A DNA stretch of 64,000 nt from Pseudomonas sp. RIT-PI-q (GCF_001297125.1 NZ_LHPC01000056.1:124001-188000); one strand, 5' to 3'. Positions 43,754 to 55,330 are shown, counted from the stretch's first letter. The notes: generated by a model from the sequence alone, not told the origin. A program made the numbers and translations.

Positions 43754-44347
43754 ATGCCCAAGGTCGGTATGCAACCCATCCGTCGCCAGCAGTTGATCGA
43801 AGCCACTTTGCAGGCGGTCGATCAGGTCGGAATGGGGGACGCCAGCATTGCGCTGATCGCCCGTTTGGCCGGTGTCTCGAATGGCATCATCAGTCACTAT
43901 TTTCAGGACAAGAACGGCCTGATCGCGGCCACCGCGCAGTACCTGATGAGTGTCCTCAGCGAGAACGTCACCGCGCGTCGTCAGGCGCTGGAGGACAGCA
44001 GCCCGCGGGCGCACCTTCAGGTGATTATCGAAGGCAACTTCGACGCCAGCCAGGTCAATGGCCCGGCAATGAAAACCTGGCTGGCCTTCTGGGCCACCAG
44101 CATGCACCACCCGTCTTTGCACAGGTTGCAGCGGATCAACGATCACCGTCTGTATTCCAACCTGTGCTGCCAGTTCCGCCGTGTATTGCCGCTCGATGAC
44201 GCGCGCAGTGCAGCTCGAGGCCTGGCAGCCCTCATCGACGGTTTGTGGTTGCGCGGCGCGCTGTCGGGCGATGCTTTCGACACCGAGCAAGCGCACCGCA
44301 TCGCTTACGAATACATGGATTTCCAATTGGCCAAGCAGGTGAGCTAG
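43754..44347 (+). CDS. betI: Choline-responsive TetR-type repressor
   Basis: 197 residues. N-terminal TetR helix-turn-helix GMGDASIALIARLAGVSNGIISHYFQDKNGL. The C-terminal ligand domain begins with GNFDASQVNGPAMKTWLAFWATSMHHPSL, which matches BetI. It represses betIBA and probably betT through the palindrome upstream. GGAGATGTGCAAG precedes the ATG. Confidence 0.95.
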   Translation: MPKVGMQPIRRQQLIEATLQAVDQVGMGDASIALIARLAGVSNGIISHYFQDKNGLIAATAQYLMSVLSENVTARRQALEDSSPRAHLQVIIEGNFDASQVNGPAMKTWLAFWATSMHHPSLHRLQRINDHRLYSNLCCQFRRVLPLDDARSAARGLAALIDGLWLRGALSGDAFDTEQAHRIAYEYMDFQLAKQVS

Positions 44348-44456
44348 AGCACACATAAAACGCTCAGCCCCTGAACCGCCACTGACCCGCGCCGCCCGAG
44401 CTACACGGTGCGCCCAGTGGTTACCGCCAACCCACTTATGCTCTTGCGAGGACAAT

Positions 44457-45929
44457 ATGGCCCGTTTCGAACTGCAAAAACTCTACATCGATGGCGGCTA
44501 CAGTGACGCCAGCAGCGACGCCACTTTCGAAGCCATCAACCCGGCTAACGGTGAAGTCCTCGCAACAGTACAACGCGCGACCTTCGACGACGTCGAGCGC
44601 GCGGTGGTCAGTGCCGAAAAGGGCCAGAAAATCTGGGCTGCCATGACGGCCATGGAGCGCTCGCGCATCCTGCGTCGCGCCGTCGACATCCTGCGCGAGC
44701 GCAACGATGAACTGGCCGCCCTGGAAACCCTGGACACCGGCAAGTCGTACTCCGAAACCAAGTATGTCGACATCGTCACCGGCGCAGACGTGCTGGAATA
44801 CTACGCAGGCCTGGTGCCGGCCATCGAAGGCGAGCAGATCCCGCTGCGCACCACGTCGTTCGTCTACACCCGTCGCGAGCCGCTGGGTGTTGTCGCCGGT
44901 ATCGGCGCATGGAACTACCCGATCCAGATCGCCCTGTGGAAATCCGCACCTGCCCTGGCGGCCGGTAACGCGATGATCTTCAAGCCAAGCGAAGTCACGT
45001 CCCTGACCACCCTGAAACTGGCCGAGATCTACACTGAAGCAGGCGTTCCGGCTGGCGTGTTCAACGTGTTGACCGGCAGCGGCCGTGAAGTCGGCACCTG
45101 GCTGACCGAGCACCCACGCATTGAAAAAATCTCCTTCACCGGCGGCACCGACACCGGCAAGAAGGTCATGGCCAGCGCTTCCGCCTCGTCGCTGAAAGAC
45201 GTGACCATGGAACTGGGCGGCAAGTCCCCGCTGATCATTTTCGACGACGCCGACCTCGATCGCGCCGCCGACACCGCGATGATGGCCAACTTCTACAGCT
45301 CCGGCCAGGTCTGCACCAACGGCACTCGCGTGTTCGTGCCGAGCCACCTGAAAGCCGCGTTCGAAGCCAAGATCGTTGAGCGCGTTGCGCGCATCCGCGT
45401 CGGCAACCCGGAAGACGAAAACACCAACTTCGGTCCGCTGGTCAGCTTCGCCCACATGGAAAGCGTGCTGGGTTACATCGCCAAAGGTAAGGAAGAAGGT
45501 GCTCGCGTGCTGTGCGGCGGCAGCCGTCTGACCGAAGGCGAGTTCGCCAAAGGCGCCTTCGTGGCCCCGACCGTGTTCACCGACTGCACCGACGAGATGA
45601 CCATCGTTCGCGAAGAAATCTTCGGCCCGGTGATGAGCATCCTGACTTACGAAACCGAAGAAGAAGTGATCCGTCGTGCCAACGACACCGACTTCGGCCT
45701 GGCTGCTGGCGTTGTCACCAAAGACTTGAACCGCGCTCACCGCGTGATTCATCAACTGGAAGCCGGTATCTGCTGGATCAACGCCTGGGGCGAGTCCGAC
45801 GCGAAGATGCCGGTTGGCGGCTACAAGCAATCGGGTGTTGGCCGTGAGAACGGCATCAGCTCGCTGAACAACTTCACACGCATCAAATCGGTACAGGTCG
45901 AACTGGGCGATTACGCCTCGGTGTTCTAA
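44457..45929 (+). CDS. betB: Betaine aldehyde dehydrogenase
   Basis: 490 residues. The catalytic cysteine is in SSGQVCTNGTRVFV, the general base glutamate in TMELGGKSPLI, and the cofactor motif in FTGGTDTGKKV. It oxidises betaine aldehyde to glycine betaine with NAD(P). The ATG has GAGGAC upstream. 109 bp after betI and 145 bp before betA. Confidence 0.97.
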   Translation: MARFELQKLYIDGGYSDASSDATFEAINPANGEVLATVQRATFDDVERAVVSAEKGQKIWAAMTAMERSRILRRAVDILRERNDELAALETLDTGKSYSETKYVDIVTGADVLEYYAGLVPAIEGEQIPLRTTSFVYTRREPLGVVAGIGAWNYPIQIALWKSAPALAAGNAMIFKPSEVTSLTTLKLAEIYTEAGVPAGVFNVLTGSGREVGTWLTEHPRIEKISFTGGTDTGKKVMASASASSLKDVTMELGGKSPLIIFDDADLDRAADTAMMANFYSSGQVCTNGTRVFVPSHLKAAFEAKIVERVARIRVGNPEDENTNFGPLVSFAHMESVLGYIAKGKEEGARVLCGGSRLTEGEFAKGAFVAPTVFTDCTDEMTIVREEIFGPVMSILTYETEEEVIRRANDTDFGLAAGVVTKDLNRAHRVIHQLEAGICWINAWGESDAKMPVGGYKQSGVGRENGISSLNNFTRIKSVQVELGDYASVF

Positions 45930-45960
45930 GGCGACATTCGCTTCGCCTGCGAGGCCGCCT

Positions 45961-46023
45961 TCGCTGGCAAGCCAGCTCCTACAGGGACAGCGCAATACCT
46001 GTAGGAGCCGGCTTGCCGGCGAT
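45961..46023. repeat. REPIN
   Basis: GCTGGCAAGCCAGCTCCTAC and GTAGGAGCCGGCTTGCCGGC face each other between betB and betA. Confidence 0.9.
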
Positions 46024-46074
46024 CGGGTGCGAAGCACTCGCTGACCTGAACCAACTTCAAAGAGGGTGCATTTA

Positions 46075-47778
46075 ATGTCCCAAGAATTCGATTACATCAT
46101 CATCGGTGCCGGCTCGGCTGGTAACACCCTGGCGACCCGTCTGACTGAAGACGAAGGCGTCACCGTCCTGCTGCTCGAAGCCGGCGGCCCGGACTACCGT
46201 TTTGACTTCCGCACGCAAATGCCGGCCGCCCTGGCGTTCCCGCTGCAAGGCCGTCGCTACAACTGGGCCTACGAAACCGATCCAGAGCCACACATGGACG
46301 GTCGCCGGATGGAATGCGGTCGCGGCAAGGGCCTCGGCGGTTCTTCGCTGATCAACGGCATGTGCTACATCCGCGGCAACGCGATGGACTACGACAACTG
46401 GGCCAAACTGCCAGGTCTGGAAGACTGGGACTACCTGAACTGCCTGCCGTATTTCCGCAAGGCCGAAACCCGCGACATCGGCCCGAACGACTACCACGGT
46501 GGCGACGGTCCGGTCAGCGTGACCACGCCAAAAGCCGGCAACAACCCGCTGTTCCACGCGATGGTTGAAGCCGGCGTACAGGCCGGTTACCCGCGCACCG
46601 AAGACTTGAACGGTTACCAGCAAGAAGGCTTCGGCCCGATGGACCGTACCGTGACGCCGAACGGCCGTCGCGCCAGCACCGCTCGCGGTTACCTGGACGT
46701 CGCCAAGAAGCGCTCGACCCTGACCATCGTCACCCACGCCCTGACCGACAAGATCCTGTTCGAAGGCAAGCGTGCAGTCGGCGTGCGTTACCTGATCGGC
46801 GCCGCTGAAGAGCGCGTTGAAGTCCGTGCCCGCAAAGAAGTGCTGCTGTGCTCCGGCGCGATCGCTTCGCCGCAGATCTTGCAACGCTCCGGTGTCGGCC
46901 CGGCCGACCTGCTGAACAAGCTCGACATCCCGGTGGTCCACGACCTGCCAGGCGTCGGCGAAAACCTGCAGGATCACCTTGAGTTGTACCTGCAATACGC
47001 CTGCACCCAACCGGTCTCGCTGTACCCGTCGCTGCTCTGGTACAACCAGCCGGCCATTGGTGCCGAGTGGCTGTTCAACGGCACCGGCATCGGCGCCAGC
47101 AACCAGTTCGAAGCCGGCGGTTTCATCCGCACCCGCGAAGAATTCGATTGGCCGAACATCCAGTACCACTTCCTGCCGGTCGCGATTAACTACAACGGCA
47201 GCAACGGGGTGAAAGAACACGGCTTCCAGGCGCACATGGGTTCCATGCGTTCGCCGAGCCGCGGTCGCATCCAGGCCAAGTCGAAGGACCCGCGCGAGTA
47301 CCCGAGCATTCTGTTCAATTACATGGCCACCGAGCAGGACTGGCAGGAATTCCGCGATGGCATCCGCCTGACCCGTGAAATCATGCAACAGCCGGCGCTG
47401 GACGCTTTCCGTGGCCGCGAAATCAGCCCGGGCATCGACGTGCAAACCGATGAGCAGCTGGACAAGTTCATCCGCGAACACGCCGAAACCGCGTTCCACC
47501 CGTCCTGCTCGTGCAAGATGGGCACCGACGAAATGGCCGTGGTTGACGCTGAAGGTCGCGTGCATGGCCTGCAAAGCCTGCGGGTGGTCGATGCTTCGAT
47601 CATGCCGATCATCACCACCGGCAACCTGAACGCGCCAACGATCATGATCGCCGAGAAAATCGCCGACAAGATTCGTGGCCGCCAGCCATTGCCGCGCAGC
47701 AAGGCGGCTTACTTCGTCGCCGGTGATGCGCCGGTGCGTGGCAAGCCGTTGCGGGATGTGAGCCCAACCGCGCAGTAA
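46075..47778 (+). CDS. betA: Choline dehydrogenase
   Basis: 567-residue GMC oxidoreductase using FAD, with electrons passed to the membrane chain. FAD motif YIIIGAGSAGNTLATRLTED near 7-26; GMC signatures GRGKGLGGSSLINGM and SGAIASPQILQRSG; catalytic histidine region AFHPSCSCKMG. It converts choline to betaine aldehyde. The start MSQEFDYIIIG is preceded by AAAGAGGGTGC. Last gene of betIBA. Confidence 0.97.
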   Translation: MSQEFDYIIIGAGSAGNTLATRLTEDEGVTVLLLEAGGPDYRFDFRTQMPAALAFPLQGRRYNWAYETDPEPHMDGRRMECGRGKGLGGSSLINGMCYIRGNAMDYDNWAKLPGLEDWDYLNCLPYFRKAETRDIGPNDYHGGDGPVSVTTPKAGNNPLFHAMVEAGVQAGYPRTEDLNGYQQEGFGPMDRTVTPNGRRASTARGYLDVAKKRSTLTIVTHALTDKILFEGKRAVGVRYLIGAAEERVEVRARKEVLLCSGAIASPQILQRSGVGPADLLNKLDIPVVHDLPGVGENLQDHLELYLQYACTQPVSLYPSLLWYNQPAIGAEWLFNGTGIGASNQFEAGGFIRTREEFDWPNIQYHFLPVAINYNGSNGVKEHGFQAHMGSMRSPSRGRIQAKSKDPREYPSILFNYMATEQDWQEFRDGIRLTREIMQQPALDAFRGREISPGIDVQTDEQLDKFIREHAETAFHPSCSCKMGTDEMAVVDAEGRVHGLQSLRVVDASIMPIITTGNLNAPTIMIAEKIADKIRGRQPLPRSKAAYFVAGDAPVRGKPLRDVSPTAQ

Positions 47779-47800
47779 GACGTTAGACCGAGGCGCGGCC

Positions 47801-47867
47801 TTCGCGGGCAAGCCTCGCTCCTACAGGGGATCGTGTTTCCTTGTAGGAGCGAGGCTTGCCCGCGAAG
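47801..47867. repeat. REPIN
   Basis: GCGGGCAAGCCTCGCTCCTAC and its inverse after betA. Confidence 0.9.
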
Positions 47868-48033
47868 AGGCCCTCACGCCCCATACACAAACTCCTGATA
47901 CACCCCGCTAATCCTTTCCCACACCGCTCCGCCCTTGATCCTACCCCCGCGCAGGCCTACTCTAGCGCCACGCAAACGATTCACCCCCTCGCAACGCCGC
48001 TTCGCCGCCACTCCATACCAAGGAGGTTCCCGA

Positions 48034-49476
48034 ATGTTCGATTTCCACCCCCAGCTCAAGCAGCGTTTTGCTGCCTTGCGCACGGGCGCTGAATTCTTTT
48101 CGCTGCGTTATGTGCGCGAGTCCGGTCAGTACCTGTCGGTGCGCAAGAATGTCGCCGAACCTCCGAGCCTGAGCCGTGACGAAGGCGCGATGCTGACCGT
48201 TCGAGTCAACGGCGTCGAAGCCTATGCCGCGACCAATGACCTGTCGCAACAAGGCTTGCAAGCGGCCCTCGACCGCGCCGAGCAACAAGCCCGTCTGCTC
48301 AAGCCCCACGCCCTGCTGGACCTGCGCGAGCAAGCCGTTTCCAGTGACCGCGCCGATTACTTTTCGCCGAACCACGACCAGCCTTTTCCGTCCCTGAGCG
48401 ACTGCTACCAACTGCTCGGCGCCGAATCCGCCGCCGTGCCCAAGGACGACCGGCTGGTGAACTGGCAGGTGAGCATTGGCATCACCCACGTCGAGCAGAT
48501 CTACCTCAGCAGCGCCGGTGCCGAGCTGCGCCAGGCCCAGCGTTTCGTCTACCCGAGCCTGGAAGTCACCGCCTATGACGGCAGCGACAGCCAGACCCGC
48601 ACCCTCGGCCGCGAGAACTTCGGCCAGCAAGGTGGCTTCGATGTGATCAGCCGCTGCGGCCTGGTCGGTGCCGGTCCGAAAATCGCCGATCAGGCGCTGC
48701 AATTGCTGCTGGCGCCGAACACCCCGCAAGGCCCGCGCGACCTGCTGCTGATGCCCGACCAGATGATGCTGCAGATCCACGAATCCATCGGTCACCCGCT
48801 GGAACTCGACCGCATCCTCGGCGATGAGCGCAATTACGCCGGCACCAGTTTCGTCAAGGCAGAAGACTTCGGCAGCCTGCAATACGGCTCGAAACTCCTC
48901 AACGTGACCTTCGACCCGGACATTCCCGAGCAACTCGCCAGTTACGGCCATGACGACGACGGCACGGCCGCCAGCAAGCAATTTCTGATCAAAGAAGGCC
49001 TGCTCCTGCGGCCACTGGGTGGTGCGCTGTCGCAGTTCCGTGCCGGTATGGACGGTGTCGCCAACAGCCGTGCCTGCGGCTGGAAACGTCCGCCGATCGA
49101 CCGCATGGCCAACCTGAACATCGAGCCCGGCGATCAACCGCTGGAGCAACTGATCGGTGGGATCGAGAACGGCATTTTGATGAGCACCAACCGCTCGTGG
49201 TCCATCGATGACGCGCGCAACAAGTTCCAGTTCGGCTGCGAATGGGGCCAGTTGATCGAAAACGGCGAACTGAAAGGCGTGGTTAAGAACCCTAACTACC
49301 GGGCGATTTCCGCGCACTTCTGGAAAAGCCTCAGCGCCGTCGGCGACGCCAGCACCTTCAAGGTCCTCGGCACGCCGAACTGCGGCAAGGGCGAACCGAA
49401 TCAGGTGATCCGCGTCGGCCATGCCTCGCCGGCCTGCGTGTTCAGCCATGTGGATGTGTTTGGGGGAGATGCCTGA
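48034..49476 (+). CDS. TldD/PmbA-family metalloprotease, catalytic TldD-like partner
   Basis: 480 residues. The zinc motif HExxxH is HESIGH at 249-254, and the third ligand cysteine is in GTPNCGKGEPNQ near 455. In the family, TldD and TldE form a chamber that digests unfolded peptides. AGGAGG lies upstream of the ATG at 48034. The stop overlaps the next gene's start (TGATGA). It is a second-type TldD distinct from the housekeeping one, whose gene is usually near mreB/rng. Substrate unknown. Confidence 0.88.
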   Translation: MFDFHPQLKQRFAALRTGAEFFSLRYVRESGQYLSVRKNVAEPPSLSRDEGAMLTVRVNGVEAYAATNDLSQQGLQAALDRAEQQARLLKPHALLDLREQAVSSDRADYFSPNHDQPFPSLSDCYQLLGAESAAVPKDDRLVNWQVSIGITHVEQIYLSSAGAELRQAQRFVYPSLEVTAYDGSDSQTRTLGRENFGQQGGFDVISRCGLVGAGPKIADQALQLLLAPNTPQGPRDLLLMPDQMMLQIHESIGHPLELDRILGDERNYAGTSFVKAEDFGSLQYGSKLLNVTFDPDIPEQLASYGHDDDGTAASKQFLIKEGLLLRPLGGALSQFRAGMDGVANSRACGWKRPPIDRMANLNIEPGDQPLEQLIGGIENGILMSTNRSWSIDDARNKFQFGCEWGQLIENGELKGVVKNPNYRAISAHFWKSLSAVGDASTFKVLGTPNCGKGEPNQVIRVGHASPACVFSHVDVFGGDA

Positions 49477-50813
49477 TGAGCACTTCAAAAAATCAGGCCG
49501 ATGCGTTCAAGGCACTGGTCAACTGGCTGCGCGAGGCGATTCGCGAGCCGGAACAATTCACCCTCAGCTACGCCGCCGAATCGTCGGCCTTCGTGCGTTT
49601 CAACCACGCCAAAGTGCGTCAGGCCGGGCAAGTCCAGCAGGCGAGCATTGGTTTCAAACTGATCAATGAGGGTCGCCATGCCGACCTCGACATCACCCTC
49701 TCCGGTGATGCGCAAGTCGATGTCCAGCGCCTGGCTGAAGGTCTGCAACAGCTGCGCGAAACTCTGCCGCTGCTGCCGCAGGACCCGTACCTGCTGTTGA
49801 ATCACAATGGCTGGCAGAGCAAAAACGTGCAGGAGCATCCACTGCCAGATACCGAGCAGGTCGTGGCTGAAATTGCCCACGCCGCCGAAGGGCTGGATCT
49901 GGTGGGCTTCTATGCGGCCGGTCCGATCAGTCGCGGTTTCGCCAGTTCTTCAGGAGCGTTCGGCTGGCATCAGGCCAACAGCTTTAATTTCGATTTCAGC
50001 CTGTTCCATGAAAATGGCCAAGCAGTGAAAGCCAGTTACGCCGGGCACGACTGGAACAGCGAAGACTTCGCCAAACGCTTCCAGCAGGCTCGTGAGCAAT
50101 TGGCGTTTCTCGGTCGGCCACTGCGCACCTTGGCACCGGGTCAGTACCGCGCTTACCTGGCGCCGGCAGCCATGGGCGAAATCATGGACATGCTCGGCTG
50201 GGGCGGTTTTTCCGCGCAGGCGATCGCCAGCAAAGGCAGCCCGTTGCAGAAGCTCTACGGCGGCGACAGTTCGTTCAGTGCGCTGGTTTCGGTCGATGAA
50301 AAGGTCAGCGGTTCCCTGAGCCCGGCGTTTTCCGGTGAAGGTTATCCACGCAGTGATCTGGGGTTGATCGTCGAAGGCAAGGCCGGTGCACAAATGGTCA
50401 GCTCTCGCAGTGCAGCCGAATATGGCCTGACGGCCAACGGTGCCAGCGGTGGTGAGATGCCAAGCGCCTTGAACATGAAGGCAGGCGTGTTGCCCGAGGC
50501 TGAAATCCTCAAGCAACTGGGCACCGGGCTGTACATCAGCAACCTCTGGTACTTGAACTACTCGGACCAACCCGCGGCGCGCCTGACCGGCATGACGCGG
50601 TTCGCGACGTTCTGGGTAGAGAACGGCGAGATTCAGGCGCCGGTGAGCACCATGCGCTTTGATGACAGCGCCTACAGCTTGCTCGGTTCGCAGCTTGAAG
50701 CGCTGACCGAGGAGCGGGAATTGCTGCTGTCAGCCAGCACGTACAGCCAGCGGGCGACGGCGTCGGCGTTGCTGCCGGGCGCGCTGATCAGCCAACTCAC
50801 CTTAACCCTGTAG
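49476..50813 (+). CDS. TldE-like metallopeptidase-related partner
   Basis: 445 residues, related to TldE/PmbA. It lacks an HExxxH zinc motif, as expected for the non-catalytic subunit. Features include LSYAAESSAFVRFNHAKVRQAGQVQQASIGFKLI and PGQYRAYLAPAAMGEIMDMLGWGGFSAQAI. It overlaps the TldD-like gene, showing obligate co-expression as a heterodimer. Confidence 0.85.
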   Translation: MSTSKNQADAFKALVNWLREAIREPEQFTLSYAAESSAFVRFNHAKVRQAGQVQQASIGFKLINEGRHADLDITLSGDAQVDVQRLAEGLQQLRETLPLLPQDPYLLLNHNGWQSKNVQEHPLPDTEQVVAEIAHAAEGLDLVGFYAAGPISRGFASSSGAFGWHQANSFNFDFSLFHENGQAVKASYAGHDWNSEDFAKRFQQAREQLAFLGRPLRTLAPGQYRAYLAPAAMGEIMDMLGWGGFSAQAIASKGSPLQKLYGGDSSFSALVSVDEKVSGSLSPAFSGEGYPRSDLGLIVEGKAGAQMVSSRSAAEYGLTANGASGGEMPSALNMKAGVLPEAEILKQLGTGLYISNLWYLNYSDQPAARLTGMTRFATFWVENGEIQAPVSTMRFDDSAYSLLGSQLEALTEERELLLSASTYSQRATASALLPGALISQLTLTL

Positions 50814-50824
50814 ACACGCGACAC

Positions 50825-50917
50825 CTGTGGGAGCTGGCTTGCCAGCGAAGGCGGCCTGTCAGACAACCATTGCGCTGAATGTTCTGGCCTCTTCGCTGGC
50901 AAGCCAGCTCCTACAAG
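50825..50917. repeat. REPIN
   Basis: GTGGGAGCTGGCTTGCCAGCGA and its inverse between the TldE-like and MFS genes. Confidence 0.9.
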
Positions 50918-50937
50918 GAACAGAGATTTTCATACCC

Positions 50938-52365
50938 ATGCCCAACCGCCTGCCTCTCGACGCTGTCACCGCCCGCTGGGTGCCGTGGGTCGTCGCCATT
51001 GCGTTCTTCATGCAGTCCCTCGACGGGACAATCCTCAACACCGCCCTGCCCGCCATGGCCCGAGATCTGGCGGAAGATCCGTTGCGCATGCAGGGGGTCA
51101 TCATCGCCTACATGCTCACCGTCGCCTTGTTGATCCCGGCCTCGGGCTGGATCGCCGATCGTTTCGGCACCAAGAAGATTTTCTTCAGCGCGATTCTGTT
51201 GTTCAGTATCGGTTCGTTGCTGTGTGCGCTGTCGAGCACACTGAGCACGCTGATCGGCGCCCGAGTGATCCAGGGCCTGGGCGGCGCGTTGATGCTGCCG
51301 GTCGGGCGATTGGTGGTGCTGCGCGCCTACCCGCGCTCGGAACTGGTGCGGATCATGGGCTTCATCACCATTCCTGGCCTGCTCGGCCCGTTGATCGGCC
51401 CGACCATGGGCGGCTGGATGGTTCAATACCTGACCTGGCACTGGATCTTCCTGATCAACCTGCCGGTGGGCGCCATCGGTTGCTACGCCGTGTGGAAGTT
51501 CATCCCCGACCTGCGCGGCACCGAACGTACCCGTTTCGATAGCCTGGGCTTTTTACTGTTCGGCGCGGCGATGGTGTTGATCACCATCGCCATGGAAGGC
51601 CTCGGCGAGTTGCACCTGCCGCACTTGCGCGTGATGTTGCTGCTGTTCGGCGGCATGGCGTGTCTCGCGGCCTATTGGCTGCGAGCCGGGCACATCGATA
51701 ATCCGCTGTTCGCGCCGTCACTGTTCAAGACCCGAACCTTTGCCGTGGGTATCCTCGGCAATCTGTTCGCTCGCTTGGGCAGCGGCGCGCTGCCGTTCCT
51801 CGTGCCGTTGCTGCTGCAAGTGGCGCTGGGTTATTCGCCGTCGCAGGCCGGGATGAGCATGTTGCCACTGGCGGCGGCGGCGATGGTCGCCAAGTCGGTG
51901 GCGCGGCCGCTGATCGAACGGCTGGGCTATCGCATTGTGCTGACCGGCAACACGCTGGCGTTGGGACTCATGCTCGCGAGCATGGGCCTGGTCAGTGAGC
52001 AGACGCCCTATTGGTTGCTGCTGGTCATGCTATCGATTCTGGGCGCGATCAACTCTTTGCAGTTCACCGCGATGAACACCGTGACCTTGATCGACCTCGA
52101 CGACGCCAGCGCCAGCAGCGGCAACAGCTTGCTGTCGGTGGTCGCGCAATTGTCCTTGAGCCTCGGTGTAGCCTGCGCCGGTGCGCTGCTCGGCGGATTC
52201 ACGGCAGAGGTCGGAAACGATGGCGTGGACACGGTTCTTGGCGCGTTCCAATTGACCTTCGTCACCGTCGGAATCATGGCGATGCTGGCCGCGACGATCT
52301 TCTCGCAGCTTTCCCCAGCGGATGGCCGACGGACGGTCAGTCGCGAACACGACATAGAACACTGA
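50938..52365 (+). CDS. mdtD: DHA2-type MFS multidrug transporter, MdtD-like
   Basis: 475 residues with about 14 membrane helices. Signature LNTALPAMARDL near 34 and the MFS loop GWIADRFGTKKIFFSAI near 74. The motif RVIQGLGGALMLPVGRLVVLR follows. The start at 50938 is chosen because the upstream frame is REP sequence. The physiological substrate is unknown and there is no adaptor gene nearby. Confidence 0.85.
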   Translation: MPNRLPLDAVTARWVPWVVAIAFFMQSLDGTILNTALPAMARDLAEDPLRMQGVIIAYMLTVALLIPASGWIADRFGTKKIFFSAILLFSIGSLLCALSSTLSTLIGARVIQGLGGALMLPVGRLVVLRAYPRSELVRIMGFITIPGLLGPLIGPTMGGWMVQYLTWHWIFLINLPVGAIGCYAVWKFIPDLRGTERTRFDSLGFLLFGAAMVLITIAMEGLGELHLPHLRVMLLLFGGMACLAAYWLRAGHIDNPLFAPSLFKTRTFAVGILGNLFARLGSGALPFLVPLLLQVALGYSPSQAGMSMLPLAAAAMVAKSVARPLIERLGYRIVLTGNTLALGLMLASMGLVSEQTPYWLLLVMLSILGAINSLQFTAMNTVTLIDLDDASASSGNSLLSVVAQLSLSLGVACAGALLGGFTAEVGNDGVDTVLGAFQLTFVTVGIMAMLAATIFSQLSPADGRRTVSREHDIEH

Positions 52366-52368
52366 CCT

Positions 52369-52471
52369 GTAGCAGCTGCCGAGGCATGAGGCTGCGTTGC
52401 GTGTCCGCAGGACCGCCCTCGGGGGTCGCTTCGCAACCCGACGCAGCCTCGTGCCTCGGCAGCTGCTACAG
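52369..52471. repeat. Long hairpin repeat, CTGTAGCAGCTG family
   Basis: GTAGCAGCTGCCGAGGCATGAGGCTGCG pairs with CGCAGCCTCGTGCCTCGGCAGCTGCTAC, with a GGACCGCCCTCGGGGGTC centre. Same family as 24694 and 63412. Confidence 0.87.
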
Positions 52472-52549
52472 GGTTACTCGTCTAGAATTTGCAGGTGCAG
52501 AGCCTGGGACTGATACACTGCGCGACATTTTGTTTTGCAGGCCAGTCCC

Positions 52550-53935
<1,386 letters not shown>

Positions 53936-53951
53936 GAACGCCACCGCCCCC

Positions 53952-54029
53952 CCTGTAGGAGCAAGGCTTGCCCGCGAAGGGGACCGCAAGGCCGCCAAAA
54001 GCTTCGCGGGCAAGCCTCGCTCCTACAAG
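53952..54029. repeat. REPIN
   Basis: GTAGGAGCAAGGCTTGCCCG and its inverse between dbpA and the flavoprotein gene. Confidence 0.9.
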
Positions 54030-54067
54030 GGCGGCGTAAGCTTTGAGATTTGTGTGAGGACACCGTT

Positions 54068-55246
54068 TTGCGCTCTACCGAAGTCGTGATCATTGGCGCT
54101 GGCGCCGCTGGGTTGATGTGTGCGCTGACCGCCGCCGGGCGCGGGCGCAAAGTGATGTTGCTCGACCACGCCAACAAGGCCGGCAAGAAAATCCTGATGT
54201 CCGGCGGTGGCCGCTGCAATTTCACCAACATGTACACCGAACCGGGCAATTTTCTCTCGCAGAACGAACACTTCTGCAAATCCGCACTGGCGCGCTACAC
54301 CCAGTGGGATTTCATCGGCATGGTCGCCAAGCACGGTGTGCCGTACCACGAGAAAAAACTCGGCCAGCTGTTCTGCGATAACAAATCCAGCGACATCCTT
54401 GAGATGCTGCTCAACGAGTGCGATCAGGTTGGCGTCAGCCTGCACCTGGACACCTCGATCCAGACCATCGAGAAGCTCGAAAGCGGTTACCTGCTGGACA
54501 CCACGCTCGGCCAGATCACCTGCGAATCGCTGGTGATCGCCACCGGCGGCCTGTCGATCCCGACCCTGGGCGCGACCGGTTTCGGCTATCAAGTGGCCAA
54601 GCAGTTCGGCCACGACTTGCTGCCGACCCGCGCCGGGCTGGTGCCATTCACCATCACCGATCAGCTCAAGGAGCTTTGCACCGAGCTGTCCGGTACGTCG
54701 GTGGATTGCCTGGTGAGCTGCAACGAGCAGAGCTTCCGCGAGAACATTCTGTTCACCCACCGCGGCCTCAGTGGTCCGGCGATTTTGCAGATTTCTTCGT
54801 TCTGGGAATCCGGCGACACGGTCGAAATCAACCTGATGCCGGACCATGATGTGCCGAGCTGGCTGCAACAGCAGCAGGCCGAACGCCCTAACAGTGAATT
54901 GAAAACCCTGCTCGGCGAAATCTTCACCAAGAAGATGGCCAACCTGTTGGCGGATAACTGGTTCGTCTCCAAACCGATGAAGCAGTACACCCACGCGGAA
55001 CTGGCGGACGTTGCCGACAAACTGGCGAGCTGGAAAGTCGTACCGGCGGGCACCGAAGGCTACCGCACTGCCGAAGTGACCCTGGGTGGCGTTGATACCC
55101 ACGAAGTCTCGTCCAAGACCATGGAATCGCTGAAAAGCCCCGGCCTGTACTTCATCGGCGAAGTGCTCGACGTGACTGGGCATCTGGGCGGCTTCAACTT
55201 CCAGTGGGCCTGGGCCTCGGGCTACGCGGCTGCGCAATACGTCTGA
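54068..55246 (+). CDS. HI0933-family NAD(P)/FAD-dependent oxidoreductase
   Basis: 392 residues from a TTG start at 54068, with GAGGACACC upstream. FAD motif VVIIGAGAAGLMCALTAAGRGRKV at 6-29 and the family hallmark KKILMSGGGRCNFTN near 46-60. The end GEVLDVTGHLGGFNFQWAWASGYAA is typical. The HI0933/YhiN family is widespread, but its reaction is unknown. A GTG six codons earlier is an alternative start. Confidence 0.85.
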   Translation: MRSTEVVIIGAGAAGLMCALTAAGRGRKVMLLDHANKAGKKILMSGGGRCNFTNMYTEPGNFLSQNEHFCKSALARYTQWDFIGMVAKHGVPYHEKKLGQLFCDNKSSDILEMLLNECDQVGVSLHLDTSIQTIEKLESGYLLDTTLGQITCESLVIATGGLSIPTLGATGFGYQVAKQFGHDLLPTRAGLVPFTITDQLKELCTELSGTSVDCLVSCNEQSFRENILFTHRGLSGPAILQISSFWESGDTVEINLMPDHDVPSWLQQQQAERPNSELKTLLGEIFTKKMANLLADNWFVSKPMKQYTHAELADVADKLASWKVVPAGTEGYRTAEVTLGGVDTHEVSSKTMESLKSPGLYFIGEVLDVTGHLGGFNFQWAWASGYAAAQYV

Positions 55247-55264
55247 CCGACCGCGTTATCGTTC

Positions 55265-55330
55265 TTCGCGGGCAAGCCTCGCTCCTACAGGTCCTGCGGT
55301 GATCTTGTAGGAGCGAGGCTTGCCCGCGAA
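55265..55330. repeat. REPIN
   Basis: GCGGGCAAGCCTCGCTCCTAC and its inverse after the flavoprotein gene. Confidence 0.9.
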
